Origin: Proteus terrae subsp. cibarius
Lineage (GTDB): Bacteria > Pseudomonadota > Gammaproteobacteria > Enterobacterales > Enterobacteriaceae
Reading direction: 5' to 3'
Length of the DNA: 64,000 bases
NCBI RefSeq assembly: GCF_011045835.1
Contig: NZ_CP047349.1
Span: 3,596,001-3,660,000 of the forward strand
Each line of letters opens with the position of its first letter. Positions within the stretch are counted from its first letter, which is position 1. Below the pieces are notes generated by a model. That model saw only the letters and a list, made by a program, of their open reading frames with translations. It was not told the origin of the DNA and ran no database searches. Of this stretch, positions 41,938 to 51,427 are shown one piece after another. The translations under genes and the position numbers were made by a program.

Positions 41938-42465
41938 ATGAAAAATATGGCACAAGTAGATTTACCCCTTTTAGGGATCACTGCATGGAGTGGAACGGGT
42001 AAAACGACACTTCTAAAACAACTTATTCCACAATTACGCAAAAGAGAAATTCGTGTAGGTATGATCAAACACACTCATCATGATATGGATGTGGATAAAC
42101 CCGGAAAAGACAGCTACGAACTTAGAAAAGCAGGAGCAGACCAAACATTAGTCGCAAGCCAACAACGTTGGGCATTAATGACAGAAACTCCAGAAATCCC
42201 AGAATTAGATTTGTATTACCTCGCATCTCGCTTTGATGCGAGTAAGCTGGATTTAATCTTAGTGGAAGGATTTAAAGGCGAAACTATTCCTAAAATTGCC
42301 CTTTATCGCCATATCAACAACCGTGATTTTAATGATTTACTTGATGAGCACGTTATTGCCGTCGCCAGTGATTGCGATTTAAGCGTCAATTTTCCATTAC
42401 TTGATATCAACGCACCTGAGGCTATTGCAGAATTTATTGCAGATTGGCTGAAGCGGATGAAATAA
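41938..42465 (+). CDS. mobB: Molybdopterin-guanine dinucleotide biosynthesis protein MobB
   Basis: A 175-residue GTP-binding protein with a P-loop AWSGTGKTTLLKQ (near 16-28) and the conserved KHTHHDMDVDKPGKDSYELR segment. MobB helps MobA attach GMP to the cofactor. It starts 2 bp after mobA. The AGGA lies very close to this ATG, so an ATG three codons in (41947) is a possible start. Confidence 0.94.
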   Translation: MKNMAQVDLPLLGITAWSGTGKTTLLKQLIPQLRKREIRVGMIKHTHHDMDVDKPGKDSYELRKAGADQTLVASQQRWALMTETPEIPELDLYYLASRFDASKLDLILVEGFKGETIPKIALYRHINNRDFNDLLDEHVIAVASDCDLSVNFPLLDINAPEAIAEFIADWLKRMK

Positions 42466-42476
42466 AAATCTCAAAT

Positions 42477-42508
42477 AATAAAGCGCCCTATAAAGGCGCT
42501 TTATTTTC
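42477..42508. terminator. Bidirectional terminator between mobB and the alpha-glucosidase gene
   Basis: AATAAAGCGCC and GGCGCTTTATT form an 11-bp stem followed by TTC on the plus strand; it suits both converging genes. Confidence 0.85.
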
Positions 42509-42524
42509 AATTAAATAGAGGAAA

Positions 42525-44183
42525 TTAAGCAAATATAATTGCTTGATAAGGCTGAAGAATAAAATGGCCTTGTCCATCTTCCACTATTGGACTGTTATGC
42601 AAATAAATATTTTTAGCGTTAATGGTTAGTGTTTTTTCTTCACCACTAAAATTACAGTAAATATTGACTGAGTTGCCTTCATAAGTACGCTTAAAAGCAA
42701 TCACATTTTCTGGTGAATCTAATGGTAAAAACTCACCGTAAATCAGAATATCACTGATCTCTGAATGTCGTCTTAATGCAATTAATTGTTGGTAATAAGC
42801 GAAAAGAGAGTGCTTATCGTTCGTTTCTTGTTGCGCATTAATATCGACATAGTTAGGGTTAACTTTTAACCAAGGTTTACCTGTACTAAAACCACCATTT
42901 ATTTCACTATTCCATTGGAAAGGTGTTCTTGAGTTATCACGACTACGGCTATTAAAGTATTCTATAATTTGCTTATCGCTATAACCTAATTTCTTGCCCC
43001 ATTCATGCAATTTAAACACATGTAAATCATCATGTTCCTCTAATGTCATAGGGCAATTTGTCATGCCGATTTCTTGCCCTTGATAAATAAAAGGCGTCCC
43101 TCGTTGAGTTAATAAAAATGTCGCTAACATTTTGGCACTAATAGGATTAATGCCTCCTTTAGGAAGAAATTTATTTAATGAACGAGGTTGATCGTGATTT
43201 TCTAAATAAGGTGCCCCCCAACCTACTCGTTGAGTATCTAATTGGCTTTTAATAAATACAGGTTTTAATCTTTCACCTGTGATTGGATTTATGGTAAATG
43301 GTTTCTCATTACGAATGTCTAAGTCAGCAATACTAAAATCGAATACCATAGAGAAATAACCATTCTCACCAACATAAGCACGTAAATCTTTTTCAGGCAC
43401 GTCAATTTCTGCAACTGTCATACTATTTGCTGGCTTAAAAGTGTTCTCAGCTAATTCAGTTAAGAACTTATCAATGCCAGGTTGATTTAAAACCCAAGGT
43501 ACTAAAGATGCAGAACCATCATCTTTATCGGGTTCAAATTGATATTCAGATAAGGCTTCAGGGGATTTTTTTAAATTACCAATCGCATCAATACGAAATC
43601 CAGCAATACCTTTTTTGATCCAGGCATTAATCATATTGATAATATCTTTACGTAATTGTGGATTTTCCCAATTTAAGTCCGGCTGTTCAGGGCCAAATGA
43701 ATTGAAATACCAACGATTTGTTTTTCCAACACGACTCCAAACAGAGCAGTCAAAATAAGTACGTAAATTATTAGGAGGAGTCGGCTTATCCCATTGTTTA
43801 AATATATAGTAATCGGCATATGGGCTATTTGGATCTTCAATTGCGGCTTTAAACCATGGATGCTCATCAGAAGAGTGATTTAATACTAAATCTAATAGAA
43901 TTTTAATATCACGTTTTTTAGCTTCGCTAATTAGCTTATCTAACGCGTTATTATCCCCAAAGATAGGATCGACAACAGAATAATCAGCAATATCATAACC
44001 ATTGTCTTTCATTGGCGATTTAAAAATGGGGCATAACCAAATAACATTTGTACCGAGTGACTGAATATAATCTAATTTCTCTGTGATCCCTGCTAAATCC
44101 CCAACACCATCCCCGTTACTATCATAATAACTCTTAGGATAAATTTGATAGACCACCGCTTCTTTCCACCAAGAATTAGACAT
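42525..44183 (-). CDS. GH13 alpha-glucosidase (oligo-1,6-glucosidase type)
   Basis: 552 residues from the ATG at 44183, with GGGGTG just upstream; an in-frame GTG two codons earlier is less likely. The TIM-barrel motifs are DLVLNHSSDEHPWF (region I), GFRIDAIGN (region II, nucleophile Asp), TVAEIDVP (acid Glu region) and ENHDQPRS (region IV). There is no signal peptide, so it acts in the cytoplasm on imported small alpha-glucosides. Trehalose-6-phosphate hydrolase TreC is a relative; no PTS gene is beside it. The divergent LacI-type gene is the likely regulator. Confidence 0.85.
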   Translation of the reverse strand: MSNSWWKEAVVYQIYPKSYYDSNGDGVGDLAGITEKLDYIQSLGTNVIWLCPIFKSPMKDNGYDIADYSVVDPIFGDNNALDKLISEAKKRDIKILLDLVLNHSSDEHPWFKAAIEDPNSPYADYYIFKQWDKPTPPNNLRTYFDCSVWSRVGKTNRWYFNSFGPEQPDLNWENPQLRKDIINMINAWIKKGIAGFRIDAIGNLKKSPEALSEYQFEPDKDDGSASLVPWVLNQPGIDKFLTELAENTFKPANSMTVAEIDVPEKDLRAYVGENGYFSMVFDFSIADLDIRNEKPFTINPITGERLKPVFIKSQLDTQRVGWGAPYLENHDQPRSLNKFLPKGGINPISAKMLATFLLTQRGTPFIYQGQEIGMTNCPMTLEEHDDLHVFKLHEWGKKLGYSDKQIIEYFNSRSRDNSRTPFQWNSEINGGFSTGKPWLKVNPNYVDINAQQETNDKHSLFAYYQQLIALRRHSEISDILIYGEFLPLDSPENVIAFKRTYEGNSVNIYCNFSGEEKTLTINAKNIYLHNSPIVEDGQGHFILQPYQAIIFA

Positions 44184-44209
44184 ATTCACCCCACTAAGGT
44201 AATTAGTAT

Positions 44210-44228
44210 TTATGGAACTGTTCCATAA
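44210..44228. promoter_or_regulatory. Palindromic operator between the alpha-glucosidase and LacI-type genes
   Basis: TTATGGAA-CTG-TTCCATAA is a perfect 8-base inverted repeat, 27 bases upstream of the alpha-glucosidase ATG. It is the only long palindrome in the divergent spacer, so it is the likely site of the adjacent LacI-family regulator. Confidence 0.65.
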
Positions 44229-44398
44229 TTAATATAAGTTACTATAGACACTAAAATTGCGAATAAGGCCATTAACCTACAAAAATGTGAAATAGCTCAT
44301 ACTAAAAAAACACAATTACCTCATTAAATATGGCTTTGTATAAATCAGATTAAGATATATTAAGCATTCAACTAATAAAAAGGAGCACAGCATATTCA

Positions 44399-45379
44399 AT
44401 GGCCGGGATCCGTGATGTCGCAAAAAAAGCCAATGTCGCAGCAAGCACTGTTTCTAGAGCATTAAATAACAGTGGTTATGTATCTCAAGCTGCACGAGAA
44501 AAAATAAAGAAAGCGGTAGAGGAATTAGATTATATTCCTGATACTTGGCTAAGAAATTTATATCAACAGAAAAGTGCCGTTGTTGGTGTCATTATTAATA
44601 GCCTTGAATACCCTTATTTTGCGACAGTGACACGTTTTATTGAAAATAAGCTCGCTGAAAATGGCTATAGCATGATGTTATGTGCAACACAAAATAGCAA
44701 AGTACGCGAACGTATATTTTTTGATATGCTCAAACGTGGTCAGATCGACGGTATTATTGCAGAATATCTATTATTGGATGATAGAGAATATCAACATATT
44801 AAAAAGCCTGTGGTAACACTAGATCGTCATCTTCGTGATATTCCATTGGTTTGCTCTGATCACCATACTGGCGGTCGATTAGCAGCAGAACACCTTATTC
44901 AAAAGGGTTGCAAAAAAATCCTCTATATTGAAGATAACTCAAGTTATTTATCATCAACACCTTCATATCAAAGCTGTTTAGCTTTTAAAGAAACGCTTAT
45001 TCAGGCAGGTATTAAACCTATTCCATGCAAAGTAAATTGGAAGGAAGAAGAGAAAGATTATTTTCACTCTTTTGCCACAAAAATACTTTCTTTGTATTCA
45101 GATATTGATGCCATTTTTGCCGCTGATATTCCAGCAATGGCATTATTTAATGAAGCAACAAGACGAAATATTGCCATTCCAGAACAATTAAAAATTGTTG
45201 CTTACGATGGAAGCCCTTGGTTAAATCAGACACTGCGCCAATTAACTTGTATTGAACAGCCCTTTGAAAAACTGGCTGAAAAAAGTGTAGAAGTGATTAG
45301 TGCATTAATTGAGAATAAAGAAATAGCAGATAACGTCTCTGTTATTCCAGTGAAGTTTATTCAAGGTGAAAGTAGCTAA
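44399..45379 (+). CDS. LacI-family transcriptional regulator
   Basis: A 326-residue regulator with an N-terminal LacI helix-turn-helix and hinge (IRDVAKKANVAASTVSRALN, residues 4-23) and a periplasmic-binding-protein-like sensor domain (VVGVIINSLEYPYFA onward). It probably senses an alpha-glucoside or its phosphate and represses the divergent glucosidase gene. It may also act on itself, through the palindrome at 44210-44228. The Shine-Dalgarno AGGAG is unusually far (about 13 bases) from the ATG. Confidence 0.9.
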   Translation: MAGIRDVAKKANVAASTVSRALNNSGYVSQAAREKIKKAVEELDYIPDTWLRNLYQQKSAVVGVIINSLEYPYFATVTRFIENKLAENGYSMMLCATQNSKVRERIFFDMLKRGQIDGIIAEYLLLDDREYQHIKKPVVTLDRHLRDIPLVCSDHHTGGRLAAEHLIQKGCKKILYIEDNSSYLSSTPSYQSCLAFKETLIQAGIKPIPCKVNWKEEEKDYFHSFATKILSLYSDIDAIFAADIPAMALFNEATRRNIAIPEQLKIVAYDGSPWLNQTLRQLTCIEQPFEKLAEKSVEVISALIENKEIADNVSVIPVKFIQGESS

Positions 45380-45530
45380 GACATAATTTATAAATATTTA
45401 CGTATTTCAATTAATTATAGATCTGGTGGTAATAGTGGTAAATCGTTATAGGGTGTTTTAGGAAACCAACTCATATGTTTATAAAACTCATTTATATAGA
45501 CATATAGCTATAACATGTCTATACCATAAA

Positions 45531-45568
45531 AAAACGCCAAAGAAAGTTGCCCCTCTTTGGCGTTTTAT
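45531..45568. terminator. Bidirectional terminator between the LacI-type and RidA-type genes
   Basis: AAAACGCCAAAGA and TCTTTGGCGTTTT form a 13-bp stem with a 10-base loop, with A and T tracts outside. Confidence 0.92.
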
Positions 45569-45610
45569 TCGATTATGTTTTACTTCAAAATTGAGTAAAA
45601 GCTATCGTTC

Positions 45611-46105
45611 TTATTTTGCAGGACGGACAGCGATGACTTCAATTTCTACACGCCATGCTGGATTTGCCAGTTTAGCGATTTGGAACGTTGAACGAGCTGG
45701 CAGTTGTTCAGTTTTCGAAGCATCAAAGTACTTAGAATAACCGTCCATAAAGCCTTTAAAGTCCATCTCACCTTTAGTTTCTTCACCACCGACTAAGAAG
45801 ACTTGCATTTTAACAACGTCTTTCATGTCTAAGCCAAGTTCATTCAGATGAGTTTTGATTTGCTCTAATACACTGATAGTTTGTTCTTCAGTGTTACCAT
45901 AAGAAGCTAATACACCTTCTGGCGCATCTGCTGATTTCTTAGCGGGTACTTTGCCACTTAAGAAAACAAGGTTGTTACCTGCACTAACTTCAACAGACTC
46001 CGAAATAGGCATACCGTTTAATTTATGGTGCACAACACCCTCCGCATTCGCACTTGCTACACCAAAAATAAAAGGTAGGGCAACAAGTAAACTTTTATAG
46101 CGCAT
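45611..46105 (-). CDS. Secreted RidA/YjgF-family protein (putative imine deaminase)
   Basis: A 164-residue RidA-family protein with a signal peptide (residues 1-21, ending SANA), which classical cytoplasmic RidA lacks. The catalytic Arg is retained in LPARSTFQ (Arg138), and VEIEVIAVRP matches the C-terminal RidA strand. RidA enzymes hydrolyse reactive imines to keto acids. It starts 45 bp after the L-amino acid deaminase gene on the same strand. That enzyme releases 2-imino acids, so the pair plausibly works in sequence in the periplasm. Confidence 0.85.
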   Translation of the reverse strand: MRYKSLLVALPFIFGVASANAEGVVHHKLNGMPISESVEVSAGNNLVFLSGKVPAKKSADAPEGVLASYGNTEEQTISVLEQIKTHLNELGLDMKDVVKMQVFLVGGEETKGEMDFKGFMDGYSKYFDASKTEQLPARSTFQIAKLANPAWRVEIEVIAVRPAK

Positions 46106-46150
46106 GAAAACTCCTTAACATGTTTAATTTACAGTAAAACAAGGGGTTAC

Positions 46151-47572
46151 TTATTTCTTAAAACGATCCATACTAAATGGCGTTGGATCAATAACTGGTT
46201 TTTTGCCCGTTACGATATCAGCAGTCACTTCACCTGCTGCTGGGCCTTCGGTCATACCCCATACTGTCGCGGTATTGATAACCAGACCAGGGTATTCTTT
46301 GACCTCAGAAATAATTGGTAATTCATCAAATGTTGGGCTAACAACAGCTCCCCAACGTTCAACGACTTGTGATTTTTCAAATACTGGGAATTCCGCTTTC
46401 ATTCTTTGGAATACAGCATCTAAGTGCTCAGTATTTTGTGTTGCTGTTGCTGTACGATATTGTTCAAACGGTGTTTTTTCATCTAATTTCCAAGATGTTG
46501 CCATCTTGAATGAATTAAATAAGTCTTCACCGATAGAGAATTCTAATGGCAGCTCACCACCACCTAACAGATGCATGAACTTAGGCCCTAACAAGAAGCT
46601 ATCTTTCACGATAGAACTTGTGAAAATACGTGGTGCGACAGCATAAGTACCATCGGCTTGTTCACGGAAGTGAATACCATTTGGTAAATGCACATTGCCA
46701 CGAGGTGCGCCCGGAACACCTGATACACGTTGCTGTGATAAGTAAACATTCAGCGTTGGAATATCAATGCCCATGTTACCCATAAATAAACGTGACCAAA
46801 TACCACCCGCAAGAACAACGTGAGATGTTCTAATTGCGCCTTTTTCTGTTACAACATCAGAAATTTTACCACCCGCAGTTTCGATACCTCTTACCGCGCA
46901 GTTGGTGTAGATTTTTACGCCAATTTGTTTAGCGTAACGAGCTAATGCAGGTGTTCCTGTTTCTGGATCAACAGAACCTGAGTCTTCTTCAAAAGCAGCA
47001 ACAGTCCATGGTGTTTGGGCACCAACAAGACGGTTTGATAACTCTTCACCTTTAATAATGCGAGTATTTAATGGTGTATCAAATCCAGCCGTTTCTTTAG
47101 CTGTTTTGATCCATGCTTGAGCTTTATCAAACGCTTTTTCATCAGCAAGGGCTTCTACACGACCTTGTGTGCGATAACTGGTATCGGCACCAATTTTCTC
47201 GTTCATTCCACGCCATAAGATTTTCCCGTAATGGTGTAATGGGAAAATTTCTGGTGATGTCTGATAACTAATAATTTGGCTGTATGCTCGGCCCGATTGT
47301 TCACCGCCAATCTCGCCTTTTTCTAAAATAGTGACACTCATGCCACGTTCTGCAAGGTTGATAGCGGTCATGATACCTTGGATACCAGCACCGATAATCA
47401 CTGCATCAGACTCTTTAGGCAGAGCACCCTCTGTGCCTTCGACAAATGATACTCTAGATTTAGTTTCAACGAATTTGCCATCACGGCGAACCATTGGAAC
47501 TAACGCAGCGCCACCAGCTAAAACACCCGCAGCACCAACACCTAAAAGCAGCTTTCTCCTTGAAATTTTCAT
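46151..47572 (-). CDS. aad: Membrane-bound L-amino acid deaminase
   Basis: A 473-residue flavoprotein, the size of the Proteus L-amino acid deaminases. The N-terminus has a twin-arginine-like motif (SRRKLLL, 4-10) and a hydrophobic anchor (about 10-26). The FAD fold follows with GAGIQG at 61-66, then a DAO-family core (RAYSQIISYQTSPEI, DSGSVDPETGTPALAR, WGAVVSPTFDELPII). It oxidises L-amino acids to keto acids and ammonia, passing electrons to the respiratory chain. The sequence looks like the type I enzymes (broad, aromatic and aliphatic); substrate range is inferred. A RidA-type gene follows. Confidence 0.93.
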   Translation of the reverse strand: MKISRRKLLLGVGAAGVLAGGAALVPMVRRDGKFVETKSRVSFVEGTEGALPKESDAVIIGAGIQGIMTAINLAERGMSVTILEKGEIGGEQSGRAYSQIISYQTSPEIFPLHHYGKILWRGMNEKIGADTSYRTQGRVEALADEKAFDKAQAWIKTAKETAGFDTPLNTRIIKGEELSNRLVGAQTPWTVAAFEEDSGSVDPETGTPALARYAKQIGVKIYTNCAVRGIETAGGKISDVVTEKGAIRTSHVVLAGGIWSRLFMGNMGIDIPTLNVYLSQQRVSGVPGAPRGNVHLPNGIHFREQADGTYAVAPRIFTSSIVKDSFLLGPKFMHLLGGGELPLEFSIGEDLFNSFKMATSWKLDEKTPFEQYRTATATQNTEHLDAVFQRMKAEFPVFEKSQVVERWGAVVSPTFDELPIISEVKEYPGLVINTATVWGMTEGPAAGEVTADIVTGKKPVIDPTPFSMDRFKK

Positions 47573-48119
47573 CTTCTACCTCAGTAATGGATTTACCATT
47601 TATATTTATAATGTTATTAATTTGTATCTTTAAAAGTGGATATTATCATAGTTCATTACATTGTTAATAATTATAATTATTTGTTAACCATTTACCTCAA
47701 CAACAATATCCATAGATACAATATGGTCAATTTAATCGATTTTTCTCATAAAAAAACATCATTTAAAGACATTCCTTCCCTGAATGAGTCTAGGTTACTC
47801 TATGATAAATAAAGATATAATTACCCACCTTAACATTATTAATAAAAAATATAATTGTTTATTTAATTAACATTTAGATACAAATCAGTATGTAAACCTG
47901 TCAATATTTGTTTACAAAACAAGCAAAACCCATCGCACAAATGCATAAAATAAAAAGAGGATATCGATTAGGTAATAACCTTTTTTTTACAAGTCGATAA
48001 TTTTACTTAATCACTGGTTTATTGGTTAGTTAGTAGACGAATATGCTTTTTTGGGAAAATAGGTAGAAAAGAGGATGTTTGAGTCCGAAACAAAACGGGG
48101 CTAAGTACAATTTTTCAAT
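47573..48119. other. Intergenic region upstream of the L-amino acid deaminase gene
   Basis: About 550 AT-rich bases without a supported gene. A candidate deaminase promoter on the minus strand is TTGACC (47725-47730), 16 bases, TATTGT (47703-47708). A GAGGTAGAAG Shine-Dalgarno lies next to the ATG. A weak AGGT-AATA-ACCT hairpin followed by eight T lies near 47970-47989 on the plus strand. Confidence 0.4.
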
Positions 48120-48150
48120 AAAAAAGCCAGAGAGTTAACTCTGGCTTTTC
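48120..48150 (-). terminator. Terminator after gor
   Basis: AAAAGCCAGAG and CTCTGGCTTTT form an 11-bp stem with a 6-base loop; on the minus strand T tracts follow. Confidence 0.9.
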
Positions 48151-48184
48151 ATGTAATTATAAAAGTAAGCTGTATAAATATAGC

Positions 48185-49540
48185 TTATCTCATCGTAACA
48201 AATTCTTCTGCTGCAGTTGGGTGTATTGCCACAGTATCATCAAAGTCTTTTTTCGTTGCGCCCATTTTCAGTGCAACAGCAAAGCCTTGTAACATTTCAT
48301 CCATACCAAAACCAATACCATGAATACCAACAATTTTTTCGTCTGCACCAACACAAACCAACTTCATACGACATGGTTGACGATGACGAGTCACTGCACT
48401 ATACATCGCTGTGAAAGACGATTTGTATACTTTGACCTGATCAGCACCGTATTGCTCAACCGCTTGGGGCTCTGTTAAACCAACAGTACCAATAGCAGGA
48501 TGGCTAAATACAACGGTCGGAATATTTGAATAGTCTAAGTGTTCGTTAGGTTTGTTATTAAATAAACGCTCTGATAAACGACGCCCGGCGGCAACAGCAA
48601 CGGGTGTTAATTCAACCGCTCCTGTGTTATCGCCAACCGCATAAATACCTTTTACATTGGTATTTTGGAATTTATCAACTTTGATATAACCTTTTTCATT
48701 TAACTCGACGCCCGTTACTGCCAGATTCAGGTTATCTGTTGCAGGCTCACGTCCAATTGCCCAGATTAAAGTATCAACAGTCTGCTCTGTACCGTTTTCT
48801 AGTTGTAGCGTTAAACTTCCATCTGCATTTTTAATCACAGCTTTAGGAATAGCATGTGTATGTAACTTAGGCCCTTCGGTTTCCATCACTTCTAACAGTG
48901 TTTCAACGATTAATGGGTCGAAATTACGCAGTGGTGCATGTTTACGCACAAATAGATGTGTTTCGCTACCTAAAGCATTTAATACACCAGCAAGTTCAAC
49001 AGCGATATAACCAGCACCAACAACAGCAACGCGTTTTGGTAAGGCTTTTAATTCAAAGAAACCATCAGAATTAATACCATACTCAGCGCCCGGAATATTA
49101 GGTTGAACAGGACGGCCGCCTGTTGCAATCAGAATATTATCAGCCGTGATCTTCTCACCGTTGACTTCAATAGTATTGGCATCAACAAAACGAGCAAACC
49201 CTTGGATAACATCAACTTTGTTATTGCCTAAAACACGGTCATAAGATTGATGAATACGGTCAATATAAGCAGAACGGCTACTGATGAGTGTATCCCAATC
49301 AAAACGGTTCACTGTGGTATCAAAACCATAATCAGGACCGTATTGATGAATAGCTTCGGCAATTTGGGCTGCATGCCACATCACTTTTTTAGGTACACAA
49401 CCCACGTTTACACAAGTGCCACCTAATGCTTTCGCTTCAATTAATGCACATTTTTGGCCATACATTGCCGCTCTATTAATTGAAGCGATACCGCCACTAC
49501 CGCCACCGATGGCGATATAATCGTAATGTTTGCTCGTCAT
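48185..49540 (-). CDS. gor: Glutathione reductase
   Basis: A 451-residue NADPH-dependent flavoenzyme. The FAD site GGGSGG is near 13-18, the redox-active disulfide is in [13 protein letters not shown] (near 40-52), the NADPH site is in [13 protein letters not shown], and the C-terminal catalytic His-Glu is in IHPTAAEE. It keeps glutathione reduced, which also matters for the glutathione-gated KefB at 13818-15671. It follows rlmJ on the same strand, as in E. coli. Confidence 0.95.
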   Translation of the reverse strand: MTSKHYDYIAIGGGSGGIASINRAAMYGQKCALIEAKALGGTCVNVGCVPKKVMWHAAQIAEAIHQYGPDYGFDTTVNRFDWDTLISSRSAYIDRIHQSYDRVLGNNKVDVIQGFARFVDANTIEVNGEKITADNILIATGGRPVQPNIPGAEYGINSDGFFELKALPKRVAVVGAGYIAVELAGVLNALGSETHLFVRKHAPLRNFDPLIVETLLEVMETEGPKLHTHAIPKAVIKNADGSLTLQLENGTEQTVDTLIWAIGREPATDNLNLAVTGVELNEKGYIKVDKFQNTNVKGIYAVGDNTGAVELTPVAVAAGRRLSERLFNNKPNEHLDYSNIPTVVFSHPAIGTVGLTEPQAVEQYGADQVKVYKSSFTAMYSAVTRHRQPCRMKLVCVGADEKIVGIHGIGFGMDEMLQGFAVALKMGATKKDFDDTVAIHPTAAEEFVTMR

Positions 49541-49684
49541 TTCTCTGATCCATTTATCTGTAGAAAAATAGGTAACTCACAGGCTAAGTCTTTCATATCA
49601 TGATGTCTATTATGACAAAATTTAAAACATAGCACGTTAGATTTTAACTTTTACAGTAATAGGCAAAAACAATAATAAAGATGC

Positions 49685-50527
49685 TTATTCTGGTACAACC
49701 CACTCAACTAATGTATGTCCAATCCCCTCAGGAACTAAGGTTTTATGTAACCAAGGGAGTATTGATTTCATTTGTGATTCTAATTTCCAAGGTGGATTAA
49801 TCACAATCATCCCTGATGCCGTCATTCCCAATTGATCACTATCAGGTTTTACTGCTAATTCGATTTGTAAAATCTTACGGATCCCTGTTGCTTCAAGCTC
49901 TTTTAACATACGTTTGATTTGCTGACGATGAACAACAGGATACCAAATCGCATAAGTTCCCGTCGCGAAGCGCTTATGGCCTTCAACAACACCTTTAACA
50001 ACAGCAGAATAGTCTTGTTTAAGCTCATAAGGTGGATCAATTAATGCAAATCCACGACGACTTGGAGGAGGTAACTTAGATTTTAATTGACCAAAACCAT
50101 CTTCACGAGAAACTCTAGCTCGCTCATCACGAGAGAATTCAGTACGTAATAAAGGAAAATCTGTTGGATGTAATTCTGTTAGTACTAAAGAATCTTGTGC
50201 TCTTAGTAATTTTCCCGCTAATAGAGGAGATCCAGGATAATAACGCAGTTCTCCACTTGCGTTTAATTCTCCGACCGCTTCAAGGTAAGGCAAAATAAGC
50301 TCTGGCACCTCTTCTTGTTGCCATAAGCGCGCAATCCCTTCTAAATATTCGCCAGTGCGAGTCGCATGAGCATTGGTTAATTGATAACGTCCAGCGCCAG
50401 CATGAGTATCAAGATAAAGAAAAGGTTTCTCTTTCTCTTTTAAAGACTCAATGATGAGTGTTTGAACAATATGTTTTAAAACATCGGCGTGGTTGCCAGC
50501 ATGGAAACTATGGCGATAGCTCAGCAT
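49685..50527 (-). CDS. rlmJ: 23S rRNA (adenine2030-N6)-methyltransferase RlmJ
   Basis: 280 residues, the same length as E. coli RlmJ. It starts MLSYRHSFHAGNHADVLKHI. The SAM-binding segment is FLYLDTHAGAGRYQ (near 36-49) and the catalytic motif DPPYEL lies near 164-169. It methylates A2030 in 23S rRNA. Its position upstream of gor is as in E. coli. Confidence 0.95.
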   Translation of the reverse strand: MLSYRHSFHAGNHADVLKHIVQTLIIESLKEKEKPFLYLDTHAGAGRYQLTNAHATRTGEYLEGIARLWQQEEVPELILPYLEAVGELNASGELRYYPGSPLLAGKLLRAQDSLVLTELHPTDFPLLRTEFSRDERARVSREDGFGQLKSKLPPPSRRGFALIDPPYELKQDYSAVVKGVVEGHKRFATGTYAIWYPVVHRQQIKRMLKELEATGIRKILQIELAVKPDSDQLGMTASGMIVINPPWKLESQMKSILPWLHKTLVPEGIGHTLVEWVVPE

Positions 50528-50707
50528 TCTTTATCTTCCGTTAGAAATAAGTATAGCTTAGTAATTAATTTACTCTGAAATCGTGATTAAACTCAGTGTA
50601 TCAGAAAAAGCCGAACTTCTTCATTGAAAGCGAAAGAAACGTTGTGTCTTAGTATTCAACCGTTATGATAAGTCCATATTTCACTTTAGTTTAAATAGGA
50701 TAATAAG

Positions 50708-51097
50708 ATGAAAAAATTACTTTTTACTGCCATAACCCTAAGTTTACTCGCAAGTAATGCTTATGCTGATAGATCAATCAATGGCTGCGAAATAAAAAAA
50801 CAAAATATCCAAAAACAGATGGAATATGCGAAAGCACATGGTAATCAATACCGTATCCAAGGTTTAGAGCGAGCATTGCAAAATGTTGAACGCTATTGCA
50901 CACCAGAAAAAGTGGTTGAAAACACACGCCTTGAATTACGTGAAAAACAACTCGATGTCAAAGAGCGTGAACTTGAATTAAAAGAAGCGCAACTTAAAGG
51001 TGATGCAGATAAAATTGCTAAACAAGAAAGAAAACTGGCTGAAGAAAAAGCAGAATTAAAAGCCATTGAAGATGAATTAAATCTACTGACAAAGTAG
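50708..51097 (+). CDS. Secreted DUF1090-family protein (YqjC-like)
   Basis: A 129-residue protein with a signal peptide (residues 1-20, ending SNAYA). CEIKKQNIQKQMEYAKAHGN near 27-46 opens the DUF1090 domain and the rest is a long highly charged coiled coil (ELREKQLDVKERELELKEAQ). The E. coli relative is YqjC, of unknown function in the periplasm. It stands alone between rlmJ and yhjD. Confidence 0.85.
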   Translation: MKKLLFTAITLSLLASNAYADRSINGCEIKKQNIQKQMEYAKAHGNQYRIQGLERALQNVERYCTPEKVVENTRLELREKQLDVKERELELKEAQLKGDADKIAKQERKLAEEKAELKAIEDELNLLTK

Positions 51098-51427
51098 TCA
51101 TTATCAGTAATTAATGCCTACTCCTTATTTGACTGTGAAATACAGAATAAAATAATAAGTGAGTAGCCATTCTCTTATTAAACTAAACTTAATTTCAGAA
51201 TTGCTGTATTGGTTTTTTATCCTTTATTAAGTACAAGATTATCTACGCCTTTTGATAGAGCATCATCTACACTTAAGCCAGAACAAACAAATACATCTCC
51301 TAAATCAGTGGCTAATTACAATAAGCATAAGGTGTGTAATAGAAATTAAGCTATGATATTTTTGAGTGAAAACTATAGTAGTGACACTCAATTATTAAAA
51401 ATGGACAGATCTAATTAAAGAGGATAT
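51098..51427. other. Spacer between the DUF1090 gene and yhjD
   Basis: About 330 AT-rich bases with no supported gene, repeat or strong terminator. An AAAGAGGATAT Shine-Dalgarno precedes yhjD. Confidence 0.5.
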
